DNA from: Sandaracinaceae bacterium
GTDB taxonomy: Bacteria > Myxococcota_A > Polyangia > Polyangiales > Sandaracinaceae
Direction of reading: 5' to 3'
DNA: 64,000 bases
NCBI GenBank assembly: GCA_020633195.1
Contig: JACKEC010000028.1
Location: 1-64,000, forward strand
Both the position numbers and the translations under genes were made by a program. Below, piece by piece: positions 1-8,542 of this stretch (position 1 is its first letter; each line of letters opens with the position of its first letter). The notes beneath the pieces are model-generated. The model was not told the origin of the DNA. It worked only from the letters and a program-made list of their open reading frames with translations, and did not search any database.

Positions 1-400
1 CGCCGTCGAGGAGCATCGCCAAGGACGCCGGCCGGCCGTCGAGGCTCCAGACCCCGTCGCGAGGCGCGGTGGCGGGGCGCTCCGCCGGCGTCGCCGCGAC
101 GGTCCCCGACTCGGCGGGCTCGGTGGCGACCCAGGGGCCTGGTCCCCCGGCACCGACCGATCCCGCCGAGTCGGTTCCCCGAAGGACCGTCCCGCCAGCG
201 CTCGGGACCCGGGCCTCGAAGCCCGGGAGCACCGGCGGCGCCGCGGCCGTGACCACGCCCTCGACGCCGTGGGCGCTGGACTCGACCCGCACGAGCGCGG
301 TGGCGCGAGGGTACGAGACGACCTCGGCCCGAGTCTCGAAGAGGACGCCACAACCGGCGACGAGGAGCGAAGCGAAGAGAGGGATGGAGAAGGAGCGCAT
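1..400 (-). CDS. Putative lipoprotein, partial (runs off left edge)
   Basis: Read leftwards from an ATG at 400, an open frame of 133 codons continues past the window edge. The first 18 residues form a short signal peptide ending in the lipobox LVAGC, so the product should be lipid-anchored in the envelope. The visible mature part is rich in Gly, Ala, Pro and Thr and shows no domain I recognise. A purine-rich GAGGAG tract lies just before the start. It begins 33 bp after the end of the permease gene on the same strand, so the two are probably co-transcribed. Function unknown; the C-terminal part is not in the window. Confidence 0.7.
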   Translation of the reverse strand, partial: MRSFSIPLFASLLVAGCGVLFETRAEVVSYPRATALVRVESSAHGVEGVVTAAAPPVLPGFEARVPSAGGTVLRGTDSAGSVGAGGPGPWVATEPAESGTVAATPAERPATAPRDGVWSLDGRPASLAMLLDG

Positions 401-433
401 TCGCTCCTCGGACCGCGCGACCGCCCTCCGGAT

Positions 434-1723
434 TCACCCGCGCCGGATCACGAGCCAGAGGGCGAGGCCCGCCCCGATGGTCACCGCGCCCGCGACCGCG
501 ACGGTCCACTCCGCCGCGATCGACCACACGATCATCCAGAGCATCCCGCCGACGAAGACGATCGGGGTCACGGGGTAGCCCCAGGTCCGGTAGGGGCGCT
601 CGAGGTCGGGTTGGCGGACGCGCAGGACGATCACGCCGAGCACCGTCAGGGCCGCGAAGATCGAGAGGGTGAAGCCGATGTAGCCGAGCAGCGCGTCGAA
701 GCTCGACGTCAGCACCATGATCGTCGCGAGCACCCCCTGGAGGCCGACCGCCACGAACGGCCCCCCGCCGGTGGCGCGGCGCGCGAGCGCGGCGAGCGGG
801 CCGTGATCGCGCCCCATCGCGTCGAGGACGCGGGTCCCCGTCATGATCAGCGCGCCCACCGTGGACACGAGCCCGAGCGCGATGATCGCGCTGAGGATCT
901 GCCCGGCGCGTTGCCCCAGCATGTGCTCGGCGGCGACGGCGCCGACCTCGACGACCCCGCGGAGCGCCTCCGGCGGCGCGCCGGCCAGGAAGACGACGTT
1001 CACCGCGAGGTAGAGGACGGTCACGACGGCGGTGCCCGAGATGAGCGCGATGGGGAGCGACCGCCCGGGGTTCTCGAGCTCACCGGCGACGTAGGTCGCG
1101 GCGTTCCAGCCGCTGTAGCTGAAGGTCACGTAGATCAACGCGACGGCGAAGGCGGGCGAGAGGCTGGCGTCGAGGAGCGGTCGGGTCCCGAGCGCGAGGC
1201 GCTCGGTGTGGAGCGAGCCAGCACCGGCGACGACGAACCCGACGATCAGGAGGATCTTGAACGCGGTGAGGGCGTCCTGCGCGTCGCTCCCGACCCCGAC
1301 GCGGACGCCGTGGATCGCGCACATCGCGACGATGAGCCCGAGCGCGGCGGGGGTCGCCGGGACCGCCGGCCACGCCGCGTGGAGGTAGCTGCCGAACGCG
1401 ATGGCCGAGGCCGCGACGGGAGCGGAGAAGCCGACCACGAACGAGACCACGCCCGAGCTGAAGCCGATCGACGGGTGATACACCTCGGACAGGAGCTGAT
1501 ACTCGCCGCCGTTGCGGGGGAGCGCCGCGACGAGCTCGGCGTAGCTGAGCGCCCCGGTCAGCGCGAGCACCCCGCCGAGGACCCACGCGAGGAGGACGGC
1601 AGGGGCCGACCCGAGCTGCTCGAGCAAGAGGCCGCTGGTCGTGAACACCCCCGTCCCGACCATCGACGCCACCACGAGGAAGGCGGCCGTCCGTCCCTTG
1701 ATCCGCCGCTCGTGCTCCCTCAC
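434..1723 (-). CDS. APC-superfamily amino acid permease
   Basis: The 429-residue product is an integral inner-membrane protein with about twelve hydrophobic segments. The first carries the unwound-helix motif GTGVFTTSG typical of amino acid-polyamine-organocation transporters, so it should move an amino acid or amine by proton or sodium symport or by exchange; the substrate cannot be read from sequence. The length matches bacterial APC permeases. The GTG start is well placed behind GAAGGAG. The gene starts 9 bp after the radical SAM gene, which suggests one operon and that the permease may handle a substrate or product of that enzyme (inference). Confidence 0.9.
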   Translation of the reverse strand: MREHERRIKGRTAAFLVVASMVGTGVFTTSGLLLEQLGSAPAVLLAWVLGGVLALTGALSYAELVAALPRNGGEYQLLSEVYHPSIGFSSGVVSFVVGFSAPVAASAIAFGSYLHAAWPAVPATPAALGLIVAMCAIHGVRVGVGSDAQDALTAFKILLIVGFVVAGAGSLHTERLALGTRPLLDASLSPAFAVALIYVTFSYSGWNAATYVAGELENPGRSLPIALISGTAVVTVLYLAVNVVFLAGAPPEALRGVVEVGAVAAEHMLGQRAGQILSAIIALGLVSTVGALIMTGTRVLDAMGRDHGPLAALARRATGGGPFVAVGLQGVLATIMVLTSSFDALLGYIGFTLSIFAALTVLGVIVLRVRQPDLERPYRTWGYPVTPIVFVGGMLWMIVWSIAAEWTVAVAGAVTIGAGLALWLVIRRG

Positions 1724-1732
1724 GGTGCTCCT

Positions 1733-3193
1733 TCAGCGAGCGGGCTCGGCGCGAGCGCCCGGGCGGAGCGCGTCCATCACGCGACGCAGCCCGTCGACCA
1801 TCGCCTCGTCGGCGTCGCCCTCGACGCGATACCCGCCCGACGGCCTCGCGCCGCCGATCCAGAAGCGGGCGGTGGCAGTGTTCGAGACGAGGTGGAGCTC
1901 CACCCGATCCGTATCCACCTCGACACGCTCCCAGCGGAGCGCTCCGAACGGTGCGGCGCCGCGGAGGCGGGCCATCGCGGGGCGCAGGCCGGCTGGGGGG
2001 ACGGGACCGAGGGGGTGGATGGGCTCGTCGAGGTCGGCGAGCCGCGCCGCGAGCGCGACCACGTCCCCCTCCCCGCGGAGCTCGCGCACCCCGAACCGGC
2101 GATAGCGGGCGAGCTCGTGGGCGGAGGCGTCGAGGGTCGCGGTGAGCCCGCCGAGCGTCACGTCGACCTCGGTCTCGGATCGAACGCGATGCTCGAGGTC
2201 GGGGAGGAGCGCGGGGGCCCAGAGGCCGAGGAGCCGCCCCTCGAGGTCGGTCTCGCGCAGCGTGGCGGCGCTGACCGGGGTCAGCTCGTCGATCCCCTCG
2301 AAGCGGGCGTAGGTCTCGAACACCCCGGAGCAGCGCCGATCGAAGACGCACGAGCGGCAGGTCGCCGGCTTGAGCTTGTCGCGCCGCTTCACGAGGTACT
2401 TGTTCCAGGGCTTGCTCAGGCGGTCGTCGCCGTCGATCGCGATCGTGTCGGTCGCCTCGCCGTCATGGTGGATCCACGGAGCCAGATCGGGGGCGACGCA
2501 GTACGGCAGGTTCCCGACGTTGACGTCGAAGCCGGGCTCGAAGCCCGCGATCATCCGCCGCAGCGGCGGCACCAGGTCGCTGTAGCGAGGCACCGCCGCG
2601 CGCAGCTCCTCCTCGGTCCGATCGCCAGCGTCGAGGGGTCGCATCATGTCGAGGTGGAGCTGGCGCACGCCGTACGGGCGCAGCAGCTCCGGGAACCGAT
2701 CGACGTCCTCGGCGTTCGATCGGACCACGCACATGTTCACCGTGATGTGCTCTCCGCGCTCGGCGAGGTTCTCCAGGGTGCGCACGATCCGCCCGAACGA
2801 GCCGACCTTGCGGGTGGTCCGCTCGTGGCTCTCGCAGGTCGCGCCCTGGATCGAGATGCGCCAGGTGAAGGTCCCGCCGGTGGCTCGGATCGCGTCCACG
2901 AGCTCGGGGCGCGCGGTCTTCGCGCCGTTCGTGAACAGGACGATCTCCTCGAAGCCAAGGGCGACCGTCTCGGACACGATACACATGAAGCCCGGCTGGA
3001 GGGTCGGCTCGCCTCCCAGGAGCGTGATCTTCCGATGGCCCGCCTCGCGGGCGAGACGGATCGCACGGAGCACCGGCTCGGTCGGCATGGGGCCGGCCTC
3101 CCCGAGGGCCGTCCGCTGACCGCTGACGCAGAAAACGCAGCGGTTGTTGCACATGTGACCGAGCTGGATTTCGATCTGCCGGTCCGGCTCCAC
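1733..3193 (-). CDS. Radical SAM protein with auxiliary Cys cluster
   Basis: The 486-residue product has the radical SAM signature CNNRCVFC (Cys15, Cys19, Cys22), which binds the 4Fe-4S cluster that cleaves S-adenosylmethionine, followed by the GGEPTL strand motif. A second cysteine group, CRSCVFDRRC at about residues 279-288, resembles the SPASM/twitch auxiliary-cluster region of peptide- and cofactor-modifying members. The last ~180 residues form an extra domain I do not recognise. The GTG start at 3193 follows a GAGGGA tract. It heads a unit with an amino acid permease and a lipoprotein. No small precursor peptide is visible nearby, so a RiPP role is not supported. Confidence 0.85.
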   Translation of the reverse strand: MEPDRQIEIQLGHMCNNRCVFCVSGQRTALGEAGPMPTEPVLRAIRLAREAGHRKITLLGGEPTLQPGFMCIVSETVALGFEEIVLFTNGAKTARPELVDAIRATGGTFTWRISIQGATCESHERTTRKVGSFGRIVRTLENLAERGEHITVNMCVVRSNAEDVDRFPELLRPYGVRQLHLDMMRPLDAGDRTEEELRAAVPRYSDLVPPLRRMIAGFEPGFDVNVGNLPYCVAPDLAPWIHHDGEATDTIAIDGDDRLSKPWNKYLVKRRDKLKPATCRSCVFDRRCSGVFETYARFEGIDELTPVSAATLRETDLEGRLLGLWAPALLPDLEHRVRSETEVDVTLGGLTATLDASAHELARYRRFGVRELRGEGDVVALAARLADLDEPIHPLGPVPPAGLRPAMARLRGAAPFGALRWERVEVDTDRVELHLVSNTATARFWIGGARPSGGYRVEGDADEAMVDGLRRVMDALRPGARAEPAR

Positions 3194-3226
3194 GTCCCTC
3201 GGTTCAGTTCAAGGTGCGCAAGATCG

Positions 3227-3251
3227 TTGCATTATGGGCAGGAGCATGCAA
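3227..3251. promoter_or_regulatory. Inverted repeat in divergent promoter region
   Basis: TTGCAT (3227-3232) and ATGCAA (3246-3251) form a 6-bp inverted repeat with a 13-bp spacer, between the divergent radical SAM and H1-like/DksA genes. The left arm could also serve as a -35 element with CAATAG about 17 bp downstream as a poor -10. Whether this is an operator, a promoter or chance is not settled. Confidence 0.3.
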
Positions 3252-3324
3252 TAGGGTGCCGGCTCGCGGGGGGAAGGGCTGGCACGCCCGATCGACCACC
3301 GAGGGCCGATCGCAGGAGAGCGTC

Positions 3325-4263
3325 ATGGCCAAGAGGGGCGGCGAGAAACAATCTCGCAAGAAGGCGAGCACCAAGACCGCGACCGTGGCGAAGAAGACCC
3401 CGCCAGCGCGCTCGGCCAAAACGGCGACGAAGAAGGCTCCGGCCAAGAAGGCCTCGGCCAAGAAGCCGTCGGCGAAGAAGGCTCCGGCCAAGAAGGCCTC
3501 GGCGGCCAAGAAGCCGGCGAAGAAGGCTCCGGCGAAGAAGGCTCCCGCCAAGAAGGCTTCGGCGAAGAAGGCTCCGGCCAAGAAGGTCGCCGCCAAGAAG
3601 CCGTCCGCGAAGAAGGCGCCCGCCAAGAAGGCGGCTCCGCCCAAGAAGGCCTCGGCCAAGAAGGCGGCTCCGCCCAAGAAGGCCTCGGCCAAGAAGAGCG
3701 CTCCCGCGAAGAAGGCGCCGGCCTCGGCGAAGAAGGCGGCTCCGGCCAAGGTGGCCAAGAAGGCGCCGACCTCTTCCAGCAAGAAGCAGGCGGCCCCGAA
3801 GAGCACCCCGCCCACGCGCGAGCGCGGATCCGAGGTGCCGCCGGCGCTCGTCAACGCGCAGCCGATCCCCGAAGGCTGGGGAGCTCACAGCGACGCTGGT
3901 CTCACCTCGCGGCAGCTGACCTTCCTCTACAACCGCCTCGTCGAGGAGCGGAAGCGGAAGATCGACGAGCTGAACCGCCACATGGAAGAGGCGCTCGGCG
4001 ACGCCGGCGTGATGCCCGACGAGACGGACATGGCGCAGCGACACACGGAGCAGGCCTACCTGATCCGCTTCGCCGACAAGGAGCGGAAGCTCCTCAACGA
4101 GATCGAGGGCGCGCTCGAGAAGCTGCGCCTGCGCGAGTACGGCGTGTGCGAAGGCACCGAGGAGCCGATCGGCTTCAAGCGCCTCGAGCTGCGGCCGTGG
4201 ACGCGGTACAGCGTCGCGTACAAAGAGCAGATCGAGCGCGAGCGCAGCCAGCACCGACGCTGA
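3325..4263 (+). CDS. Histone H1-like Lys/Ala/Pro repeat protein fused to DksA/TraR-like domain
   Basis: The 312-residue protein has two parts. Residues ~1-165 are a low-complexity basic tail of KKAPAKKAS-type repeats like eukaryotic histone H1 tails and bacterial H1-like proteins, expected to bind DNA without sequence specificity. Residues ~190-312 match the DksA/TraR fold: a long coiled-coil hairpin followed by the region ending in IGFKRLELRPWTRYS. The C4 zinc finger of DksA is degenerate: only the first Cys remains (YGVCEGT) and the second pair is absent. The ATG at 3325 is set by AGGAG six bases upstream. It probably acts on the nucleoid and/or RNA polymerase. Sits 78 bp before rpmG. Confidence 0.85.
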   Translation: MAKRGGEKQSRKKASTKTATVAKKTPPARSAKTATKKAPAKKASAKKPSAKKAPAKKASAAKKPAKKAPAKKAPAKKASAKKAPAKKVAAKKPSAKKAPAKKAAPPKKASAKKAAPPKKASAKKSAPAKKAPASAKKAAPAKVAKKAPTSSSKKQAAPKSTPPTRERGSEVPPALVNAQPIPEGWGAHSDAGLTSRQLTFLYNRLVEERKRKIDELNRHMEEALGDAGVMPDETDMAQRHTEQAYLIRFADKERKLLNEIEGALEKLRLREYGVCEGTEEPIGFKRLELRPWTRYSVAYKEQIERERSQHRR

Positions 4264-4341
4264 GCGCTCGAGCGGCTCGACGATTCAGGTCTTGCGCCGC
4301 GTCCGCCGTCGGCTATGGATCCGGGTTCCAGGAGGTAAGTG

Positions 4342-4509
4342 ATGCGGGAGATGATCCGCTTGGTGTCCAGCGCCGGCACCGGCTACCACTACTACACGAC
4401 GAAGAACAAGCGCACAAAGCCGGAGAAGATGAAGATCAAGAAGTTCGATCCGGTGGTGCGTCAGCACGTGGAATTCGTCGAGAAGAAGATGCCGAGCCCG
4501 AAGAAGTGA
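4342..4509 (+). CDS. rpmG: 50S ribosomal protein L33
   Basis: This 55-residue basic protein begins MREMIRLVSSAGTGY and continues with YYTTKNKRT and IKKFDPVVR, diagnostic of ribosomal protein L33 of the large subunit. It lacks the CxxC pairs of zinc-binding L33, so it is the Cys-minus form. The start is fixed by GGAGGT five bases upstream. It is followed by a strong hairpin terminator at 4584-4608. Usual neighbours such as a tRNA, secE or nusG are not adjacent. Confidence 0.95.
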   Translation: MREMIRLVSSAGTGYHYYTTKNKRTKPEKMKIKKFDPVVRQHVEFVEKKMPSPKK

Positions 4510-4583
4510 GGGGCCGGCGAGCCGCGGGTCGCGCCTTCGCGACCGGCCTCGCCAGCTGATTCTCTCGCTTCCTTCCGAGGACG

Positions 4584-4613
4584 CCCGACGCGGGAAGACC
4601 GCGTCGGGTTTCG
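4584..4613 (+). terminator. Intrinsic terminator after rpmG
   Basis: A perfect 10-bp inverted repeat (CCCGACGCGG / CCGCGTCGGG) with a 5-base loop is followed by a T-rich run, TTTCGTTCGTTC. It ends the H1-like/rpmG transcript before the LysM gene. Confidence 0.8.
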
Positions 4614-4680
4614 TTCGTTCCGGCCCCCGCTCGCGCGCAAACGCGCGTGGCGGTTTGATCCTCGGCGCTCGATCCCCCAA

Positions 4681-4686
4681 TACTCC
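4681..4686 (+). promoter_or_regulatory. -10-like TACTCC, likely leaderless start
   Basis: TACTCC lies 7 bp before the ATG at 4694 and no Shine-Dalgarno is present, the same arrangement as at many other first genes in this window. Confidence 0.4.
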
Positions 4687-4693
4687 TCCTCGC

Positions 4694-5866
4694 ATGACGT
4701 CGTCCCGCCAGGCCGTACCCCCCTCGAACCCGAGATCGATCCCGGGTCTCGGAGGTGGTGGCGCCGGTGTTCGACGGGTCCTTGCCGCGATCCTCGTGGC
4801 GCTCTCGTGCCTCCTCGCGAGCCTTCCCGCGGCGGCGCAGCGCACGCACACGGTCCGCGCCGGGCAGTCCATGTCGCGCATCGCCCGCCGCTACCACGTC
4901 GCGGTCTGGGACCTCGCGTTGGCCAACCGGCTCCAGCCGAGCGCGACCCTGCGACCCGGTCAGACGCTGACCGTGCCCCCCGACGGCGTCACCTACGTGC
5001 GGCCGGGGCAGACGCTCTCGCAGATCGCGCGTGACCACGACTGCTCGGTCGCCGAGCTGCAGCGCCTCAACCGGCTCCGCGGCGGGCTCCGCGCGGGTCG
5101 GCGGCTCGTCCTGCCCGGCTACGTCTCCGAGGAGGCGTCGACGCCGCGCGAGTGGGGGGCGCCCGGCGATCCCGGCGTCGTCCGGATCCGCCGCAACAAC
5201 GCGACCGTCACGGTGCGCCTGCTCGACGCCGAGCGCCGCGTCACCGAGGAGGGGCTCAGCCGCCTCGCCGAGCTCATGCGGCGGCACGACGACGACCCGG
5301 CGGAGATCCCGGCGCCGCGGCTCGCGGTGCTCCTCGCGGGGATCTCGGATCACTTCGGCGGGCGCGAGCTGACGCTGGTGAGCGGTCGCCGCTCCGCGGG
5401 CGGCTACACGCGCGAGGCGAGCCGCCACGTGTCGGGCCGCGCCACGGACATCCGCGTCGAGGGCGTGCCTCGCCGGACCCTCTGGGATTACTGCCGGACG
5501 CTGTCGAGCACTGGCTGCGGCTACTACCCGCGCAGCACCTTCGTGCACGTCGACGTGCGCGCGCAGGCGGCGCAGTGGGTGGACTGGTCGCGGCCCGGCG
5601 GCCGGCCGCGCTATGGCAACCTCTCGCGGGCCTGGCCGAGCTTCTGCCGGAACCCGCGACGACGCGGGCACCGCCTCTGTCAGCGCGAGAGCCGCCGCGT
5701 CACCGCGCCGGGCGACGTGCCCGTGGAGTTCGTCCTCACCGACGCGGCGCGCGCGCTCCTGCCCGTGGCTCCCGAGCCCGACGAGAGCGACGACGAAGCG
5801 GCCGGCGTCGACGAGGAGTACGAGACCGCGACCGACGACGAGGACGACGGCGAGCTCGACTCCTGA
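4694..5866 (+). CDS. Secreted LysM-repeat protein with DUF882/M15-like peptidase domain
   Basis: The 390-residue product has an N-terminal signal/anchor segment (about residues 26-49, ending AAAQ), then two LysM peptidoglycan-binding repeats (HTVRAGQSMSRIARRY and YVRPGQTLSQIARDH). After these comes a domain with the pattern SRHVSGRATDIRV and FVHVDVR, matching the metal-binding His/Asp residues of the DUF882/peptidase M15A (MepK/YcbK-like) family. It should bind and probably cleave cell-wall peptides in the periplasm. The C-terminal ~50 residues are acidic and probably disordered. The ATG at 4694 is chosen because it precedes the signal peptide and has a -10-like element 7 bp upstream. Confidence 0.85.
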   Translation: MTSSRQAVPPSNPRSIPGLGGGGAGVRRVLAAILVALSCLLASLPAAAQRTHTVRAGQSMSRIARRYHVAVWDLALANRLQPSATLRPGQTLTVPPDGVTYVRPGQTLSQIARDHDCSVAELQRLNRLRGGLRAGRRLVLPGYVSEEASTPREWGAPGDPGVVRIRRNNATVTVRLLDAERRVTEEGLSRLAELMRRHDDDPAEIPAPRLAVLLAGISDHFGGRELTLVSGRRSAGGYTREASRHVSGRATDIRVEGVPRRTLWDYCRTLSSTGCGYYPRSTFVHVDVRAQAAQWVDWSRPGGRPRYGNLSRAWPSFCRNPRRRGHRLCQRESRRVTAPGDVPVEFVLTDAARALLPVAPEPDESDDEAAGVDEEYETATDDEDDGELDS

Positions 5867-5885
5867 GGGATCCGTCAGCGCCCTC

Positions 5886-6758
5886 TCAGGGGCAGGCGGC
5901 GCGAACCCGAGCTCGGTGAGGGCTGCTCGGCCGCTCGCGCAGGAAGCGCGCCGCGAGGGCCCGCGCTTCGTCTCGACGGTCGGCCTGGCAGAGCGCGACC
6001 ACCCGCGCCGCCTCGCGCTCCTCCTCGAGGATCCCCGACGGGAACCGCCGCGCGTGATCGTCGAGGAGCCCGAGCGCACGCGCGGGCTGCTGCTCGCTCA
6101 TGGCGCGCTGCGCGCCGCGCAGGAGGACGAGCTCCTCGGACAGCGTCGAGTCGACCGGCGCGGGCGGCGCCACCTCGGCGACGACACTGCGACGAGGAGC
6201 TCGCGACGCGGGGTGCGGGATCGGCGTCGAGGCGGGCTCGGTCGTGTTCTCGGCCTCCGCCGTCGTGTCCTCCTCGGTCGTGACCTCCGCGACGGTGACC
6301 TCCGCGACGGTGACCTCCTCGGCGGGCGGCTCCGCGGTCACCTCGTCGGCGAGATCGACGACCGGCGCGGCGACGACCGGCTCTCGCGGAGCCAGCTCGT
6401 CGCGCGGCTCGATCGTGGGCTCGGCGCGCCGCGCGACGGGGCGCGACGGGGGCTCGTCGGGCTGCGTGATCACCAGGGTGGTTCCGCCGACCGCGGCGGC
6501 GACCATGGCGATCGCGGCGATCTTCACCCCGAGCGAGAGCGACCCCGCGGCCGCGGTGGTCGCGGCCGCGGTCGTCCCGGCCGCCGCCGTGCTCGACCCC
6601 GCGGTGCCCGCGGCGAGGCCCGCCCCGGAGGCGATGGTCGCGACGAGGGCCCGCTTCACGCGGGCGCGGTCGGCGGGGGCCGGGCCGTCGAGGTCGCGCA
6701 CCTCGTCGATGAGGGCGCGCGCCGAGGGCGAGAGCTCGTCCATGTCCAGGTCGCTCAT
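5886..6758 (-). CDS. Membrane-anchored regulator, likely anti-sigma partner of the ECF sigma factor
   Basis: The 290-residue product starts with a short acidic cytosolic region (MSDLDMDELSPSARAL), followed by an Ala/Gly/Thr-rich stretch and a transmembrane helix near residues 75-98. A Pro/Glu/Thr/Val-rich linker with tandem VTVAEVT units then leads to a C-terminal helical region resembling TPR helices (residues ~220-290). Its ATG overlaps the sigma-factor stop codon (ATGA), so the two are translationally coupled, as for sigma/anti-sigma pairs. No zinc-binding anti-sigma motif (HxxxCxxC) is present, so the partner role is inferred from position and topology. Confidence 0.75.
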   Translation of the reverse strand: MSDLDMDELSPSARALIDEVRDLDGPAPADRARVKRALVATIASGAGLAAGTAGSSTAAAGTTAAATTAAAGSLSLGVKIAAIAMVAAAVGGTTLVITQPDEPPSRPVARRAEPTIEPRDELAPREPVVAAPVVDLADEVTAEPPAEEVTVAEVTVAEVTTEEDTTAEAENTTEPASTPIPHPASRAPRRSVVAEVAPPAPVDSTLSEELVLLRGAQRAMSEQQPARALGLLDDHARRFPSGILEEEREAARVVALCQADRRDEARALAARFLRERPSSPHRARVRAACP

Positions 6759-7345
6759 CGCTTCGCCTCCCGAGCGCGGTGGCGCGAGAGCGCCTCTTCG
6801 AACTTCTGACGCGCGGCCCGCAGGCGCGAGTACACGGTGTTGAGCTTGATCCCGAGGGCGTCGCCGATCTCGGGGGCCGTGAGCTGCTCGAGCTCCGCGA
6901 GCACGAACACGGCGCGCTTCTCGTCGTCGAGCTGCTCGAGGAGCCCGTGCAGCAAGCGAACTCGAGCGCGCGTCTCCGCCTGCTCGGCGGGACCGCTTCC
7001 GTCGGGCGCGGCGAGGGCCTCCGGCAGCGGCGCCAGGCCGCCCTTGCGACGGTGGCGGCGACGGTGATCGGAGACGACCCGGAGCAGGATCCCGAACAGC
7101 CACGTCTTCACGGACGAGCGCCCCTCGAAGTCCGCGAGGCGACGGTGCGCGACGAGGAAGACCTCCTGGACCGCGTCGTCGACGGCGGCCTCCGGTACGC
7201 CCATCCGGCGAGCGCTCCGCCAGACGAAGTCGAAGTGCTCGTCGTAGATGTCCTCGAGGCGCAGCTCGACCTCGCGGGAGGCGACGCGATGCGCCCCGCT
7301 CCCCGGTCCTTCCGTCAGCCCGACGGCGGCCGCCGCTGCACCCAT
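6755..7345 (-). CDS. ECF-type RNA polymerase sigma factor
   Basis: The ~196-residue protein has sigma-70 region 2 (VDDAVQEVFLVAHRRL, then WLFGILLRVVSDHRRR) and region 4 with its helix-turn-helix (LTAPEIGDALGIKLNTVYSR), and lacks regions 1 and 3, as in extracytoplasmic-function sigma factors. The ATG at 7345 sits close behind AAGAGG; an upstream in-frame GTG at 7366 is possible. It is coupled to the membrane regulator at 5886-6758 and lies 50 bp after the outer-membrane-type protein, suggesting an envelope-sensing unit. Confidence 0.9.
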   Translation of the reverse strand: MGAAAAAVGLTEGPGSGAHRVASREVELRLEDIYDEHFDFVWRSARRMGVPEAAVDDAVQEVFLVAHRRLADFEGRSSVKTWLFGILLRVVSDHRRRHRRKGGLAPLPEALAAPDGSGPAEQAETRARVRLLHGLLEQLDDEKRAVFVLAELEQLTAPEIGDALGIKLNTVYSRLRAARQKFEEALSRHRAREAKR

Positions 7346-7395
7346 GACCTCTTCGTGGCCGGACACGATCCAATCCGTGAAGAAAAACGCGCCGG

Positions 7396-8511
7396 TCAAA
7401 ACCGGACGTGGATCGACAGCCCGAACCGCCCGGCCACCGGCTCTTGCACGTGGAAGACGTCGTCGGGGCTCCCTCGGACGGCGAACTCGAGCGGGTTGAA
7501 CGGCGCGATCAGGGTGGCGTCCAGATCGAGATCGAACCACGGCTCCGGGGACCACGCCACCCCGAGGCCACCCACGGCGGCCCCGAACGTGCCGACCCCC
7601 ACCTCGGGCCCGGACAGCCCGAACCCCTCGGCGACGGTCACGCCGAGGCCGAGGCCGAGGCAGCCATAGACGAAGCGGGCCTCGTCGAACGGGTGGAAGC
7701 AGGCCCGCGCGTCGAGCATCCCCGTCGTGATCTGCGCCCCGACCCGGGCGTCGCGCCGGGCCTCGCGGCCGAACACGAAGGTGGCCCGGAGCCGCGCCTC
7801 GACGAGCGGGACCCCGAAGCCGCCCTCGACGGTGATCGCCCCGCTCGCGTCGGGGACGCTGCCCACGTCGAACGCGCCGCCGAGGCCGATGAAGCCCTGC
7901 AGCGGTGGGCTCTCGTCCGCGGTCGACGGAGGCTCCTCGGCGGTCGCGCGCGGTTCTTCGCGGCCGTGCTCGACGACCCGCGAGACGGCGCCCTCGGCGC
8001 GGCGCGCGCGGCTCGGCTCGGGCGGCGGGGGGGTCACGAGCTCGGTGGGGGTCGCCGGAGGCTCGGGCCGCGGATCGGCGAGCTGAGAGGCCACCACGTG
8101 CGTCGGAGGAGGCTCGGGGGCGGGGGGATCCGCGGGCGGCTCGATCGGCCCGAGGGGCGCGTGCTCGGCGACGGCGGCGGGGTCGATCATGAGCGCGAGG
8201 ATCAGCGCGGCCGCGTCCCCGAGCGGGGCGCACGCGTCGCCCTCCACCACGCGGACCCCCTCGTTGCCATCCGTCGAGGTGCGGAGCCGCAGCGTCCAGC
8301 GGCCTTCGAGCTCGGTGGTGACGCCGTCGGCCTCGAGCGCGAGCTCCTCCGGCAGCGCGCCGCCGAGCAGCCGGATCACCTCGGCCTGAACGCTCTCGGA
8401 CGTCGGACAGCCGGCCGGCGCCGTCCAGGTCACGGTGAGCTGCGCGTGCGCGGGCCGCGGCGCGAGGAGCAGCGCGAGGAGCGCGATGGCGACTGGCACG
8501 GTCCGCGACAC
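7396..8511 (-). CDS. Secreted outer-membrane-type protein of unknown function
   Basis: The 371-residue product has a cleavable signal peptide (APRPAHAQ). A ~110-residue region beginning TVTWTAPAGCPTSESVQAEV follows, a form often seen in myxobacterial proteins beside ECF sigma factors, then a long Pro/Glu-rich linker (~residues 120-215). The C-terminal ~150 residues have alternating hydrophobic strands and end in IHVRF, suggesting a small beta-barrel. The GTG start has TATGGA 8 bp upstream. It lies between rtcR and the sigma factor on the same strand and may be an output or sensor of the sigma system (inference). Confidence 0.75.
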   Translation of the reverse strand: MSRTVPVAIALLALLLAPRPAHAQLTVTWTAPAGCPTSESVQAEVIRLLGGALPEELALEADGVTTELEGRWTLRLRTSTDGNEGVRVVEGDACAPLGDAAALILALMIDPAAVAEHAPLGPIEPPADPPAPEPPPTHVVASQLADPRPEPPATPTELVTPPPPEPSRARRAEGAVSRVVEHGREEPRATAEEPPSTADESPPLQGFIGLGGAFDVGSVPDASGAITVEGGFGVPLVEARLRATFVFGREARRDARVGAQITTGMLDARACFHPFDEARFVYGCLGLGLGVTVAEGFGLSGPEVGVGTFGAAVGGLGVAWSPEPWFDLDLDATLIAPFNPLEFAVRGSPDDVFHVQEPVAGRFGLSIHVRF

Positions 8512-8542
8512 GAGCCCCCCTCCATACCAGATCCGTGCCCGC

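Noticed and set aside
3385..3780. Short tandem DNA repeats suggesting CRISPR or a minisatellite
   Set aside because: They are the codon-level repeats of the Lys/Ala/Pro tail of the H1-like protein; no unique spacers.
269..3919. Very long plus-strand open frame (over 1,200 codons)
   Set aside because: It is a shadow of the radical SAM and permease genes in GC-rich DNA. Its translation is Arg/Asp/Glu/His-rich with no motifs, while the opposite strand has clear families.
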